In this document: positions 34,201-43,397 of the stretch, one piece after another
How positions within the stretch are numbered: the stretch's first letter is position 1
How the letters are laid out: every line of letters begins with the position of its first letter
Source: Ryuthela nishihirai
Lineage: Eukaryota; Arthropoda; Arachnida; Araneae; Heptathelidae
Assembly (NCBI GenBank): GCA_038380435.1
Contig: JAWZYU010000126.1
Coordinates: forward strand, 62,001-126,000
Length of the DNA: 64,000 nt
Reading direction: 5' to 3'
The notes under the pieces: generated by a model
What the model saw: only the letters and a program-made list of their open reading frames with translations
Databases searched by the model: none
Told to the model about the DNA's origin: nothing
Translations under genes and position numbers: made by a program

Positions 34201-35965
34201 TTCACTTTTTGCTGGCCCTCGAGAGTTTCCATTTACCACCTCAAGACTACTATTTTCTCTTGCAATTCTAAAAAAAGCTCATTTTTTGCTGACCCTCGAG
34301 AGTTTCCATTTACCAACTCAAGACTATTTTCCCTTGCAATTCTGAAAATAGCTCACTTTTTGTTGACACTCGAGAGTTTCCATTTACCACCTCAAGACTA
34401 CTATTTTCTCTTGCAATTCTAAAAAAAAATTCACTTTTTGCTGACTCTCGAGAGTTTCCATTTACTACCTCAAGACTACTATTTTCCCTTGCAATTCTAA
34501 AAAAAAAAACACTTTTTGCTGACCCTCGAGAGTTTCCATTTACCACCTCAAGACTACTATTTTCCCAGGCAATTCTAAAAAAACTCACTTTTTGTTGACC
34601 TTCGAGAGTTTCCATTTACCACCTCAAGACTACTATTTTCTCTTGCAATTCTAAAAAAAAACTCGCTTTTTGCTGACCCTCGAGAGTTTCCATTTACCAC
34701 CTCAAGACTACTATTTTCCCTTGCAATTCTAAAAAAAACCCACTTTTTGTTGACCCTCGAGAGTTTCCATTTACCACCTCAAGACTACTATTTTCCCTTG
34801 CAATTCTAAAAAAACCCCACTTTTTGTTGACCCTCGAGAGTTTCCATTTACCACCTCAAGACTGTTTTCTCTTGCAATTCTAAAAAAACCCCACTTTTTG
34901 TTGACCCTCGAGAGTTTCCATTTACCACCTCAAGACTGTTTTCTCTTGCAATTCTAAAGAGCTCACTTTTTGCTAACCTCGAGAGTTTCCATTTACCACC
35001 TCAAGACTACTATTTTCTCTTGCAATTCTAAAAAAAACTCGCTTTTTGCTGACCCTCGAGAGTTTCCATTTACCACCTCAAGACTACTATTTTCCCTTGC
35101 AATTCTAAAAAAAACTCGCTTTTTGCTGACCCTCGAGAGTTTCCATTTACCACCTCAAGACTACTATTTTCCCTTGCAATTCTAAAAAAAAACCCACTTT
35201 TTGTTGACCCTCGAGAGTTTCCATTTACCACCTCAAGACTTTTCTCTTGCAATTCTAAAGAGCTCACTTTTTGCTAACCTCGAGAGTTTCCATTTACCAC
35301 CTCAAGACTACTATTTTCTCTTGCAATTCTAAAAAAGCTCACTTTTTGCTGAACCCTCGAGTTTCCAATTACTACCTGAAGACTACTATTTTCTCTTGCA
35401 ATTCTAAAGAGCTCACTTTTTGCTGGCCCTCGAGAGTTTCCATTTACCACCTCCTCAAGACTATTTTCTCTTGGAATTCTAAAAAAAAAACTAACTTTTT
35501 GCTGACCCTCGAGAGTTTCCATTTACCACCTCAAGACTACTATTTTCTCTTGCAATTCTAAAAAAAAAGCTCTTTTTTCTGAACCCTCGAGTTTCCATTT
35601 ACCACCTGAAGACTACTATTTTTCTCTTGCAATTCTAAAGAGCTCATTTTTGCGGGCCCTCGAGAGTTTCCATTTACCACCTCAGGACTACTATTTTCTC
35701 TTGCAATTCTAAAAAAAGCTCACTTTTTTCTGAACCCTCGAGTTTCATTTACCACCTGAAGACTACTATTTTCTCTTGCAATTCTAAAGAGCTCATTTTT
35801 GCTGGCCCTCGAGAGTTTCCATTTACCACCTCAAGACTACTATTTTCTCTTGCAATTCTAAAGAGCTCACTTTTTGCTGACCTCGCGAGTTTCCATTTAC
35901 CACCTCAAGACTATTCTTTTCTCTTGCAATTCTAAAAAAAGCTCACTTTTTTGCTGGCCCTCGAG
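34200..35965. repeat. 77-bp minisatellite array
   Basis: About 22 units of CTCACTTTTTGCTGACCCTC, GAGAGTTTCCATTTACCACC, TCAAGACTACTATTTTCTCT, TGCAATTCTAAAAAA. Unit length varies with the A-run and with loss of ACTACTA. Confidence 0.93.
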
Positions 35966-36370
35966 AGTTTCCTATCTATCGCATAACCAGTACTTTTTTC
36001 TCTTGCAATCCATAAGAGTTCGCTTTTTTTATGGCTCTCTAAAGTTTCCACCTACTGTCCCAAGATTACTTTTTCTTTTCTTGCTACTCTAAAGAGTTTA
36101 CTTTTTGCTGGCTCTAGAGAATTTCCCATCTACCGCCTCGTGTATTTCTTTCGCTTGCAAACCTAAGTGTTAACTTGTTTTCCTTGGCCCTCTAAAGTTT
36201 CCATCTCCTACCTAAAGAGTATTTTTTTTCTTCTGCAATTCTAAAGTGTACAGTTTTTTGCTGGCCCTCGAGAGTTTCCTATCTACTGGCTCAAGAGTAA
36301 CTTTTTCTCTCTTAGAACCATAAAGAGTTTTCTTTTAGCCAACGTCTAAAGTCTCCATCTACCGCCTCAA
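35966..36370. repeat. Decayed edge of the 77-bp array
   Basis: Diverged units (CTCTAAAGTTTCCA, CTGGCCCTCGAGAGTTTCC) up to a SINE-A insertion. Confidence 0.75.
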
Positions 36371-36378
36371 GTTGTTTT

Positions 36379-36782
36379 GGGTTGTTTTACCTCTGAGCGG
36401 CACTTTTTTGCACACCATGGGCTAAATGGCCAGGTCACATGGACCCCGAAGGCTCAGAGAAGGTTGGGGGAGGGGACCCACTGGAACAGCTGTTGGGAGA
36501 CAGATGGTAGCCTCCCGTCAAGGCCATCCAGCGTGATTTTTAACGTGCACAGGGTATGTCTCTCCCGCACACGGAACCACGGCTTAACGTCTCATTAGAC
36601 GGACGGCGGACTTAGAAAGGCCGCCGTCCTTATAACTGACCGTGAGTAGGGTGGTACCGACTGACTGCGGGCAAGGCGGGGAATTTTGCGGAGATAAATC
36701 TCAACGCTGACCCAGCTGGGACTCAAACCTAGGAACTACAGATTACGAGCCTGGCGCGCTACCGACTGAGCCACCCCGCCCC
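36379..36782 (-). mobile_element. SINE-A, one module
   Basis: Minus copy with a rearranged core (GAAAGGCCGCCGTCC reads in the opposite sense at about 36614). The head ends GCCACCCCGCCCC. Confidence 0.9.
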
Positions 36783-36788
36783 ACATCT

Positions 36789-37059
36789 ATGAGTCACATC
36801 CCCAAAGTAGCATTTCTGAAAACACACTTAATATATAAAAATATTTACGACAACAAAAATAAAATAAAAATAAATAAATTTGAGGGACATGACAGTATTT
36901 CAACTGGTTCAATACCAACTGAGCTTAAAACGGCAATTCTGCGACCAATATTCAAAGGAGGAACAAAGTCATTTGTAACTAATTACAGGTCCATTGCTAT
37001 TTTATCTTCTGTATAAAATTCTATTCTTCTAAAATTCTATATAAAATATTGGAAATATA
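36789..37059 (+). pseudogene. LINE reverse-transcriptase relic, 5' part
   Basis: The frame contains IPTELKTAILRPIFKGGTKS followed by FVTNYRSIAILSSV. This matches the conserved fingers region of non-LTR retrotransposon reverse transcriptases (P.E.K.A...PI.KGG....NYRPI..L). A stop follows SSV, but the homologous text KILE can still be read just before position 37058 in another frame. A Tc1-type element interrupts the relic there, and it resumes at 38959. It is a dead fragment, and its clade cannot be decided from this length. Confidence 0.75.
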
Positions 37060-37121
37060 AGCTCACCAGACAAAAAATTAGTCACCCCTGTCTGAATGTC
37101 ATTTAACACAGTGTAACACTT

Positions 37122-37694
37122 CGGTAGCCGTCCCGTGGCCGAGTGGTTAGCACGGACTACTGATCTAAGGGACCTGGGTTCGAGCCCCAGGTAAGGCATG
37201 GATGTGTGTGTCGTTTTTCTGCTGAGGGTTGGGTTGTTTTACCTCTGAGCGGCACTTTTTTTGCACACCATGGGCTAAATGGCCAAGTCACATGGACCCC
37301 GAAGGCTCAGAGAAGGTTGGGTGAGGGGACCCACTGGAACAGCTGTTGGGAGACAGATGGTAGCCTCCCGTCAAGGCCATCCAGCGTGTTGTTTAACGTG
37401 CACAGGGTATGGCTCTCCCGCACACGGGGCCACGGCTTAACGTCCCATCCGACGGACGGCGGCCTGTTCAAGCCTATCGGTGTCCCCTACTGACCGTGGG
37501 AAGGGCGGGGAATTTTGCGGAAATAAATCTCAACGCTGACCCAGCTGGGACTCGAACCTGGGAACTACAGATTTTTCTGCTGAGGACCTGCCAACCTGTC
37601 AGATTTTCTACTATGGCATATAAACTGACAGGTTCCTGTCAGACCTCTGTGGCAAGCAGCTGCTTGAGAGGGTATATATTTTTTATTTTTTTTA
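37122..37694 (+). mobile_element. SINE-B (+), full, split by a SINE-A
   Basis: The head CCGTGGCCGAGTGGTTAGCA with B box GGGTTCGAGCCCCAGG, GGCATGGATGTGTGTG, and the tail GTGGCAAGCAGCTGCTTGAG. AACACTT lies on both sides (37115-37121 and about 37695-37701). It is inserted in the Tc1 element. Confidence 0.9.
37227..37571 (-). mobile_element. SINE-A, 5'-truncated, 13-bp TSD
   Basis: The minus copy breaks off at GGAACTACAGA, so the A box and first half of the tRNA head are missing. TTTTTCTGCTGAG flanks it exactly (37214-37226 and 37572-37584). Confidence 0.94.
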
Positions 37695-38178
37695 AACACT
37701 TACGTACAACCGAAATCCTGTCGTTGAACCGAAATCCTGAACCGAAATCCTGTCGTTACGTACAACCGAAATCCTGTTCGAGCCCTCTGCATGGATGTCA
37801 CTAGTGTGCTGATGTAGTGCATATCAATATTCATCCACTCTTCCAGCAGCAAATGCCGCAGTTCGACCAGAATGGCCGGATGGCTGGGACGGTGCTTCAC
37901 TCGTTGCCCCAAATAATCCCACAAGATTTCTATGGGATTCAAATCCGGGGATTTCTTGGGCCAGTTGAGATGTTCGAAGGCTTCCTAATGCTCGTCGTGT
38001 CAATCTGACAAACTTCGAGCCCTCTGCACAGGACAATTTCATCTTGGAAGACTGGGGTGTTCTTCTGGTGTTCACTGTGGACATGCTGCACAAAAGACAA
38101 CATGTGGTAGTCCAGTAGCTCCATATAACCCTTCTGGTTCAAATGTGACGTCACTACAACCAAAGGACCCATTTCCTT

Positions 38179-38580
38179 GGGCGGGGGTGGCTCAGTCGGT
38201 AGCGCACCAGGCTCGTAATCTGTAGTTCCCAGGTTCGAGTCCCAGTTGGGACAGCATTTAGATTTATCTCCGCAAAATTCCACCGTCCTGCCCACGGTCA
38301 GTAGGGGACACCAATGGGCTTGGAAAGCCCGCCGTCCGTCGGATGGGACGTTAAGCCGTGGCCCCGTGTGCGGGAGAGCCATACCCTGTGCACGTTAAAG
38401 AACACGCTGGATGGCCTTGACGGAGGCTACCATCTGTCTCCCAACAGCTGTTCCAGTGGGTCCCCTCCCCCAACCTTCTCTGAGCCTTCGGGGTCCTTGT
38501 GACATGGCCATTTAGCCCATGGTATCCAAAAAAGTGCCGCTCAGAGGTAAAACAACCCAACCCAACCTATTGATTAGCAC
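38179..38580 (+). mobile_element. SINE-A, one module, inside the Tc1 element
   Basis: Plus copy from GGGCGGGGGTGGCTCAG to CAACCCAACCCAACC. It splits the transposase relic from the 5' part of the Tc1 element. Confidence 0.9.
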
Positions 38581-38958
38581 AATCTTTCTGCTGCAATTCT
38601 GGCGACGAAGAGTGGTGGGCTGCGATGTACGCCACTGCTAGAAGATTCTTTGGACAGTACGTTTCGACACACCTGCAAAGACAGCAACTTCTTGTACACA
38701 AAGCACTTTGACTTACCCAAACGCAATAACAACTTTTTACCACTCATTCACATCTTTGGCACGATCTGTTTCACAGAGTGACTAACACACACGTGGCACA
38801 CAACCACTTCTTGTCACTGTATGAACCCAGTAGCGCACGGCACAGCTATTTATTAAACACAGGACGCGTTTATTACTGGTGCGCCCTCTGTTGCTGTCGA
38901 ACGAACCTGTAACCCTCTTACGGTGAGAGATGACTAATTTTTTTGTCCAGTGAGCTTA

Positions 38959-39131
38959 TGTTTACAATACCTTATATAAATTTATTAGTAAATAGAACTT
39001 TCTCAGTGAAAATCAATATGGGTTCGAAAAGGGGAAAAGTACAGTGAAATTAACGAAGTTTATTGATTTAGCCTACATGTCACTAAATAGAGGTGACAGG
39101 GCAGTTACAGTGTTTTTAGACTTACAGAAAG
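38959..39131 (+). pseudogene. LINE reverse-transcriptase relic, continuation after the Tc1 insertion
   Basis: When the Tc1 element and one TA are removed, the frame from before 37058 continues as YVYNTLYKF, a stop, then NFLSENQYGFEKGKSTVKLT and later DRAVTVFLDLQKA. LSE.Q.GF.KG.ST and the palm motif VFLDL.KA are diagnostic of LINE reverse transcriptase. A SINE-A copy on the minus strand interrupts it at about 39132. Confidence 0.8.
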
Positions 39132-39530
39132 CTTGGGTTGGGTTGTTTTACCTCTGAGCGGCACTTTTTTGCACACCATGGGCTAGGTCACATGGACCCC
39201 GAAGGCTCGGAGGTGGTTGGGGGAGGGGACCCACTGGAACAGCTGTTGGGAGACAGATGGTAACCTCCCGTCAAGGCCATCCAGCGTGTTCTTTAAAGTG
39301 CACAGGGTATGGCTCTCCCGCACACGGGGCCACGACTTAACGTCCCATCCTTTTCAAGCCCATCGGTGCATCGCGGCCTTTTCAAGCCCATCGGTGTCCC
39401 CTACGGACCGTGGGCAGGGCGGGGAAATTTTGCGGAGAAAAATCTCAACATTGACCCAACTGGGACTCGAACCTGGGAACTAGAGATTACAAGCCTGGCG
39501 CACAACCGACTAAGCCACCCCCGCCCCCCA
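39132..39530 (-). mobile_element. SINE-A interrupting the LINE relic
   Basis: One-module minus copy with CCATCCTTTTCAAGCCC and GCGGCCTTTTCAAGCCC duplicated in the core (39346-39390). Confidence 0.9.
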
Positions 39531-39669
39531 TCGGCCTTAGAAAAGCTGGTTTCTCGTATAGAGATGTGACGATCTTGTTGGCCGCAATCCCACCAACCAT
39601 CGTACACATATGGCCCCAGTGGGTTCAAGAAGGATCTGGCCTTGTGGCTCTAATGCTAAGATCTGGCCT

Positions 39670-39905
39670 TGGCGTTCCGAAAGCCACGGGTTAACGTCCA
39701 CGGAACGTTAACGGAGCCACGGATTAACGTCCCATCAGAAGGACGGCGACCGTTTCAAGCCCATCGGTATCCCCTACTGACCGTGGGCAGAGCAGGGAGT
39801 TTTGCGGAGACAAATCTCAACGCTGACCCAGCTGGGACACCAACCTGAGAACTGCAAATTACAAGCCTGGCGCGCTACCGACTGAGCCCCCCCCCACCCC
39901 CGCCC
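39670..39905 (-). mobile_element. SINE-A core and head only
   Basis: CCACGGGTTAACGTCC repeated, then GACGGCGACCGTTTCAAGC through GCGCGCTACCGACTGAGC and a C-rich end. Confidence 0.82.
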
Positions 39906-40115
39906 CAATCCCATGAGACTTCTCTAGGAAGCTCTTACGTCTCTTTAGAATTTTTGAAACTTTTCCTTTTTTTTTAACTTTATTATATTTTTTATACGAG
40001 GATTCTTTTACATTTAGAACGGCGAGGAAACACTTGTCACTATTAAAATTTTGTCACTGGCTCAGAGATCTGGTTTCAATTTTTATAATAATTCTTCAGT
40101 CAGCCACCCCCTAAA

Positions 40116-40391
40116 AATGCCTGCCCACGGTCAGTAGGGGACACCGATGGGCTTGGAAAGGCCGCCGTCCGTCTGATGGGACTTTAAGCCCGTGTGCCGA
40201 GAGCCATACCCTGTGCACGTTAAAGAACACGCTGGATGGCCTTGACGGGAGGCTTTCATCCATCTGTCTCCCAACAGCAGTTCCAGTGGGTCCCCTCCCC
40301 CAACCTTCTCTGAGCCTTCGGGGTCCATGTGACCTGGCCATTTAGCCCATTGTGTGCAAAAAAGTGCTGCTCAGAGGTAAAACAACCCAAC
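40116..40391 (+). mobile_element. SINE-A, 5'-truncated, short TSD
   Basis: It starts in the core (TGCCCACGGTCAGTAGGGG) and runs through one module. CCCCTAAAA occurs on both sides (about 40107-40115 and 40391-40399). Confidence 0.88.
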
Positions 40392-40546
40392 CCCTAAAAT
40401 TGCTAAATTCTCCCCCCCCCCCACTTCCTTTCAGCTGGTTGCTGGCCTGAATTCAATCTATTGCCATTGATATATTTCTTATCAAACCAAAAAGTGGATC
40501 CCTCTGCATCTTCCTCTAAAGTCCCATAAAATGATGGATAACACAC

Positions 40547-40735
40547 CTAGCCCTTCTGCTTCTTTTGCACGAGTCGGCATGACTTATAGGAGCATCCCTC
40601 TGGCAGCCAGCACTGACACACGATCCTGCCGCCGTAAGTGTAACCTCCGTCTAGGGTAAATGGCCTCCGGGAGCCGTACAACGCAAGGACCCGACATTTG
40701 GCTATTTCTGTCAGTTCCCGCATAAATGATGCCAA
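40547..40735 (-). CDS. Unrecognised short Cys-rich ORF, possible terminal exon on the minus strand
   Basis: The open frame of about 62 codons on the minus strand lies in unique sequence and is GC-richer than its surroundings. It contains ELTEIAKCRVLALYGSRRPF, then a Gly/Tyr-rich turn (LDGGYTYGGR), then CQCWLPEGCSYKSC, and ends in a lysine-rich tail before TAG. The closely spaced cysteines (C-x-C-x6-C-x4-C) and the lack of SINE sequence make it unlike the other ORFs here. An in-frame stop lies just upstream of the TTG codon, so if real it should start at a splice acceptor, for example ACAG or ATAG near 40702-40708. I do not recognise the family. It could be a last exon of a small intron-nested gene or a chance frame. 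Confidence 0.22.
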   Translation of the reverse strand: MASFMRELTEIAKCRVLALYGSRRPFTLDGGYTYGGRIVCQCWLPEGCSYKSCRLVQKKQKG

Positions 40736-40839
40736 GGTTCAGTTGTGTGAAAGAGTCTGCAGTTGAACTACTTCAATAGACAGCAAGAATTGTCTCAAAA
40801 GATAGGATATCGTTGTTGCTTGGGAAGTTAGCCCTGGGA

Positions 40840-41831
40840 TGGGTTGGGTTGTTTTACCTCTGAGCGGCACTTTTTTTGCACACCATGGGCTAAATGGCCA
40901 GGTCACATGGACCCCGAAGACTCAGAGAAGGTTGGGGGAGGGGACCCACTGGAACAGCTGTTGTGAGACAGATGGTTGCCTCCCGTCAAGGCCATCCAGC
41001 GTGTTCTTTAACGTTGGGTTGTTTTACCTCTGAGCGGCACTTTTTTGCACACCATGGGCTAAATGGCCAGGTCACATGGACCCCGAAGACTCAGAGAAGG
41101 TTGGGGGAGGGGACCCACAGGAAAAGCTGTTGTGAGACAGATGGTTGCCTCCCTTCAAGGCCATCCAGCGTGTTCTTTAACGTTGGGTTGTTTTACCTCT
41201 GAGCGGCACTTTTTTGCACACCATGAGCTAAATGGCCAGGTCACATGGACCCCGAAGACTCAGAGAAGGTTGGGGGAGGGGACCCATTGGAACAGCTGTT
41301 GTGAGACAGATGGTTGCCTCCCGTCAAGGCCATCCAGCGTGATCTTTAACGTTGGGTTGTTTTCCCTCTGAGCAGCACTTTTTTGCACACCATGGGCTAA
41401 ATGGCCAAGTCCCATGAACCCCGAAAGCTCAGAGAAGGTTGGGGGAGAGGTTGTTTTACCTCTGAGCGGCACTTTTTTGCACACCATGGGCTAAATGGCC
41501 AGGTCACATGGACCCCGAAGGCTCAGAGAAGGTTGGGGGAGGGGACCCACTGGAACAGCTGTTGGGAGACAGATGGTTGCCTCCCGTCAATGCCATCCAT
41601 CGTGATCTTTAACGTGCACAGGTTATGGCTCTCCCGCACACGGAGCCACGGATTAACATCCCGTCCGACGGACGGCGGCCTTTCCAAACCCATCGGTGTC
41701 CCCCTACTGACCGTGGGCAGGGCGGGAAATTTTTGCGGAGATAAATCTCAACGTTGACCCAGCTGGGACTCGAACCTAGGAACTACAGATTACGAGCCTG
41801 GCGCGCTACCGACTGAGCCACCCCCGCCCCA
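40840..41831 (-). mobile_element. SINE-A with five modules and a 10-bp TSD
   Basis: Modules start at about 40845, 41014, 41183, 41352 and 41450 (the fourth is short), then core and head. AGCCCTGGGA flanks it (40830-40839 and 41832-41841). The first three modules share CGAAGACTCAGAG and TTGTGAGACAGATGGTTGCC. Confidence 0.93.
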
Positions 41832-41841
41832 AGCCCTGGGA

Positions 41842-42249
41842 AGTTAGCGATTTGTATTTCACTTTCAGGCTAGAGGATTGTTGATGAGCTGCAAGCGTAA
41901 TACGAATTTTTTGCTAAGCTGCTTATAGAGAGAGCAGTACTAAACTCTTAGGGTAAATCTTTTCAGTTTTCATCGAACAAAGCCATAAACTGGGTCTTTT
42001 TTTAACTTCTAGTTGAGCCCTGTTGTTTAAAAAAAAACTATTGAACAATACAAGGCTATGCAGTAGTAAACAGGAAATCACTCTTCTTTAAATAATCAGA
42101 TTAGGCAGCTAAAAATTTCCAAATTTAGTAATGGAGTAAATTGTTCTTGAATATGCAGATTTTTGCATAAACCGGTTGCTAAAATTTCTTAATATGGGTT
42201 GAAGGTGTATTAAAAAATTAACGAAGTAATTCGATTGTAAAGAACCTTT
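41842..42249. other. AT-rich unique sequence
   Basis: Nothing recognised. Confidence 0.5.
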
Positions 42250-42490
42250 CCTCAGTCGGCAATTTGCCAGGCTCGTAATCTGCACTTCTGAGGTTCTAGT
42301 TCCAGCACTAAGGTATATCCTGTGCACATTACAGAATATTAGATGGTCTTGACGCGATACTTCTGCGTGTCCCCTAATAACTGTCCAGTGGGTCCTTTTC
42401 TCCAACCTTCTCGGAGCCCTTGGGGTTCTTGTGACCTAGCCATTCAGTTCACTGTGCGCATAAAAAGTACAGCTCAGAGGTAAAACAAAA
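42250..42490 (+). mobile_element. Old SINE-A, internally deleted
   Basis: CCTCAGTCGGCAATTTGCCA, then CTCGTAATCTGCACTTC and a strongly diverged module ending GGTAAAACAAAAACCC. The core is missing. Confidence 0.75.
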
Positions 42491-42676
42491 ACCCTCCTGC
42501 CTTTTCTAACGTTATAAAGGTTTTGTAAGGAAGAAGGGCATGCACCTTCTCTTCCACGACAAAAGGTTTTGCGAAAAGGAAAAGAATAATTATCTAGGTT
42601 ATTTCTTTAAGTAGGGAAGAAAGTTGTAGGCGTATACTAGACCCGGAACTAGCAAACAAGCTCTTAGAGTCTGGCT

Positions 42677-43060
42677 GTTTGGGTTGTTTTACCTCTGAAC
42701 AGCACTCTTTTGCACACCATGGGCTAAATGGCCAGGTCACATGGACCCCGAAGGCTCAGAAAAGGTTGGGGGAGGGTACTCACTGGAACAGCTGTTGGGA
42801 GACAGATGGTAGCCTCCCATCAAGGCCATCCAGCGTGTTCTTTAACGTGCACAGGGTATGACTCTCCCGCACACGGGGCCACGGCTTAACGTCTCATCCG
42901 ACGGACGGCGGCCTTTTCAAGACCATCGGTGTCCCCTACTGACCGTGGGCAGGGCGGGGAAATTTTGCGGAGATAAATCTCAACGCTGACCCAGCTGGGA
43001 CTCGAACATGGCAACTACAGATTACGAGCCTGGCGCGCTACCGACTGAGCCACTCCCACC
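42677..43060 (-). mobile_element. SINE-A flanked by an unusually long direct repeat
   Basis: Full minus copy. The 38 bp from AGACCCGGAACTAGC to AGAGTCTGGCT are repeated exactly at 42639-42676 and 43061-43098. Confidence 0.93.
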
Positions 43061-43098
43061 AGACCCGGAACTAGCAAACAAGCTCTTAGAGTCTGGCT

Positions 43099-43384
43099 CC
43101 AGACGAAATTCTACAAAAGTAAACAAATTTAGTTTAAGAATCGAGATATGAATATTTAGCATCTCGTTGTTTTTAAGCTATTTATTGATGTATTACTTAA
43201 ACCTACGCTAAAAGTTTCGCGCGAAAGACATGTCAGCTGAAAACTCTTCCCATAGATAAGTTAATTTACATCTTTCCACCGTTAACGTACTACTCCAGTC
43301 AAAACATTCGTCAATAATATATTATTCCATTGAAAGGTAGCCGACGGCAGCGTCCTCAGAAATTTCGGACACTTTTCGAGGGAT
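43099..43384. other. Unique sequence before the satellite
   Basis: No gene recognised. Confidence 0.5.
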
Positions 43385-43397
43385 CACTCCCGACACA

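Larger units (their letters stand above)
37060..38956 (-). mobile_element. Tc1-type DNA transposon with degraded transposase, carrying nested SINEs
   Basis: The ends are inverted repeats: AGCTCACCAGACAAAAAATT on the left, and GTCCAGTGAGCT after a run of T on the right. TA is duplicated at 37058-37059 and 38957-38958. The minus-strand coding remnants read in order VFQDEIVLCR (second catalytic Asp region), LNWPKKSPDLNPIEILWDYL (third catalytic residue region, typical of Tc1) and HPAILVELRHLLLEEW. They lie in different frames, so the transposase is inactive. A SINE-B (37122-37694), itself holding a SINE-A, and a second SINE-A (38179-38580) interrupt it. Minus-strand 5' untranslated sequence fills 38581-38940. 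Confidence 0.85.
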
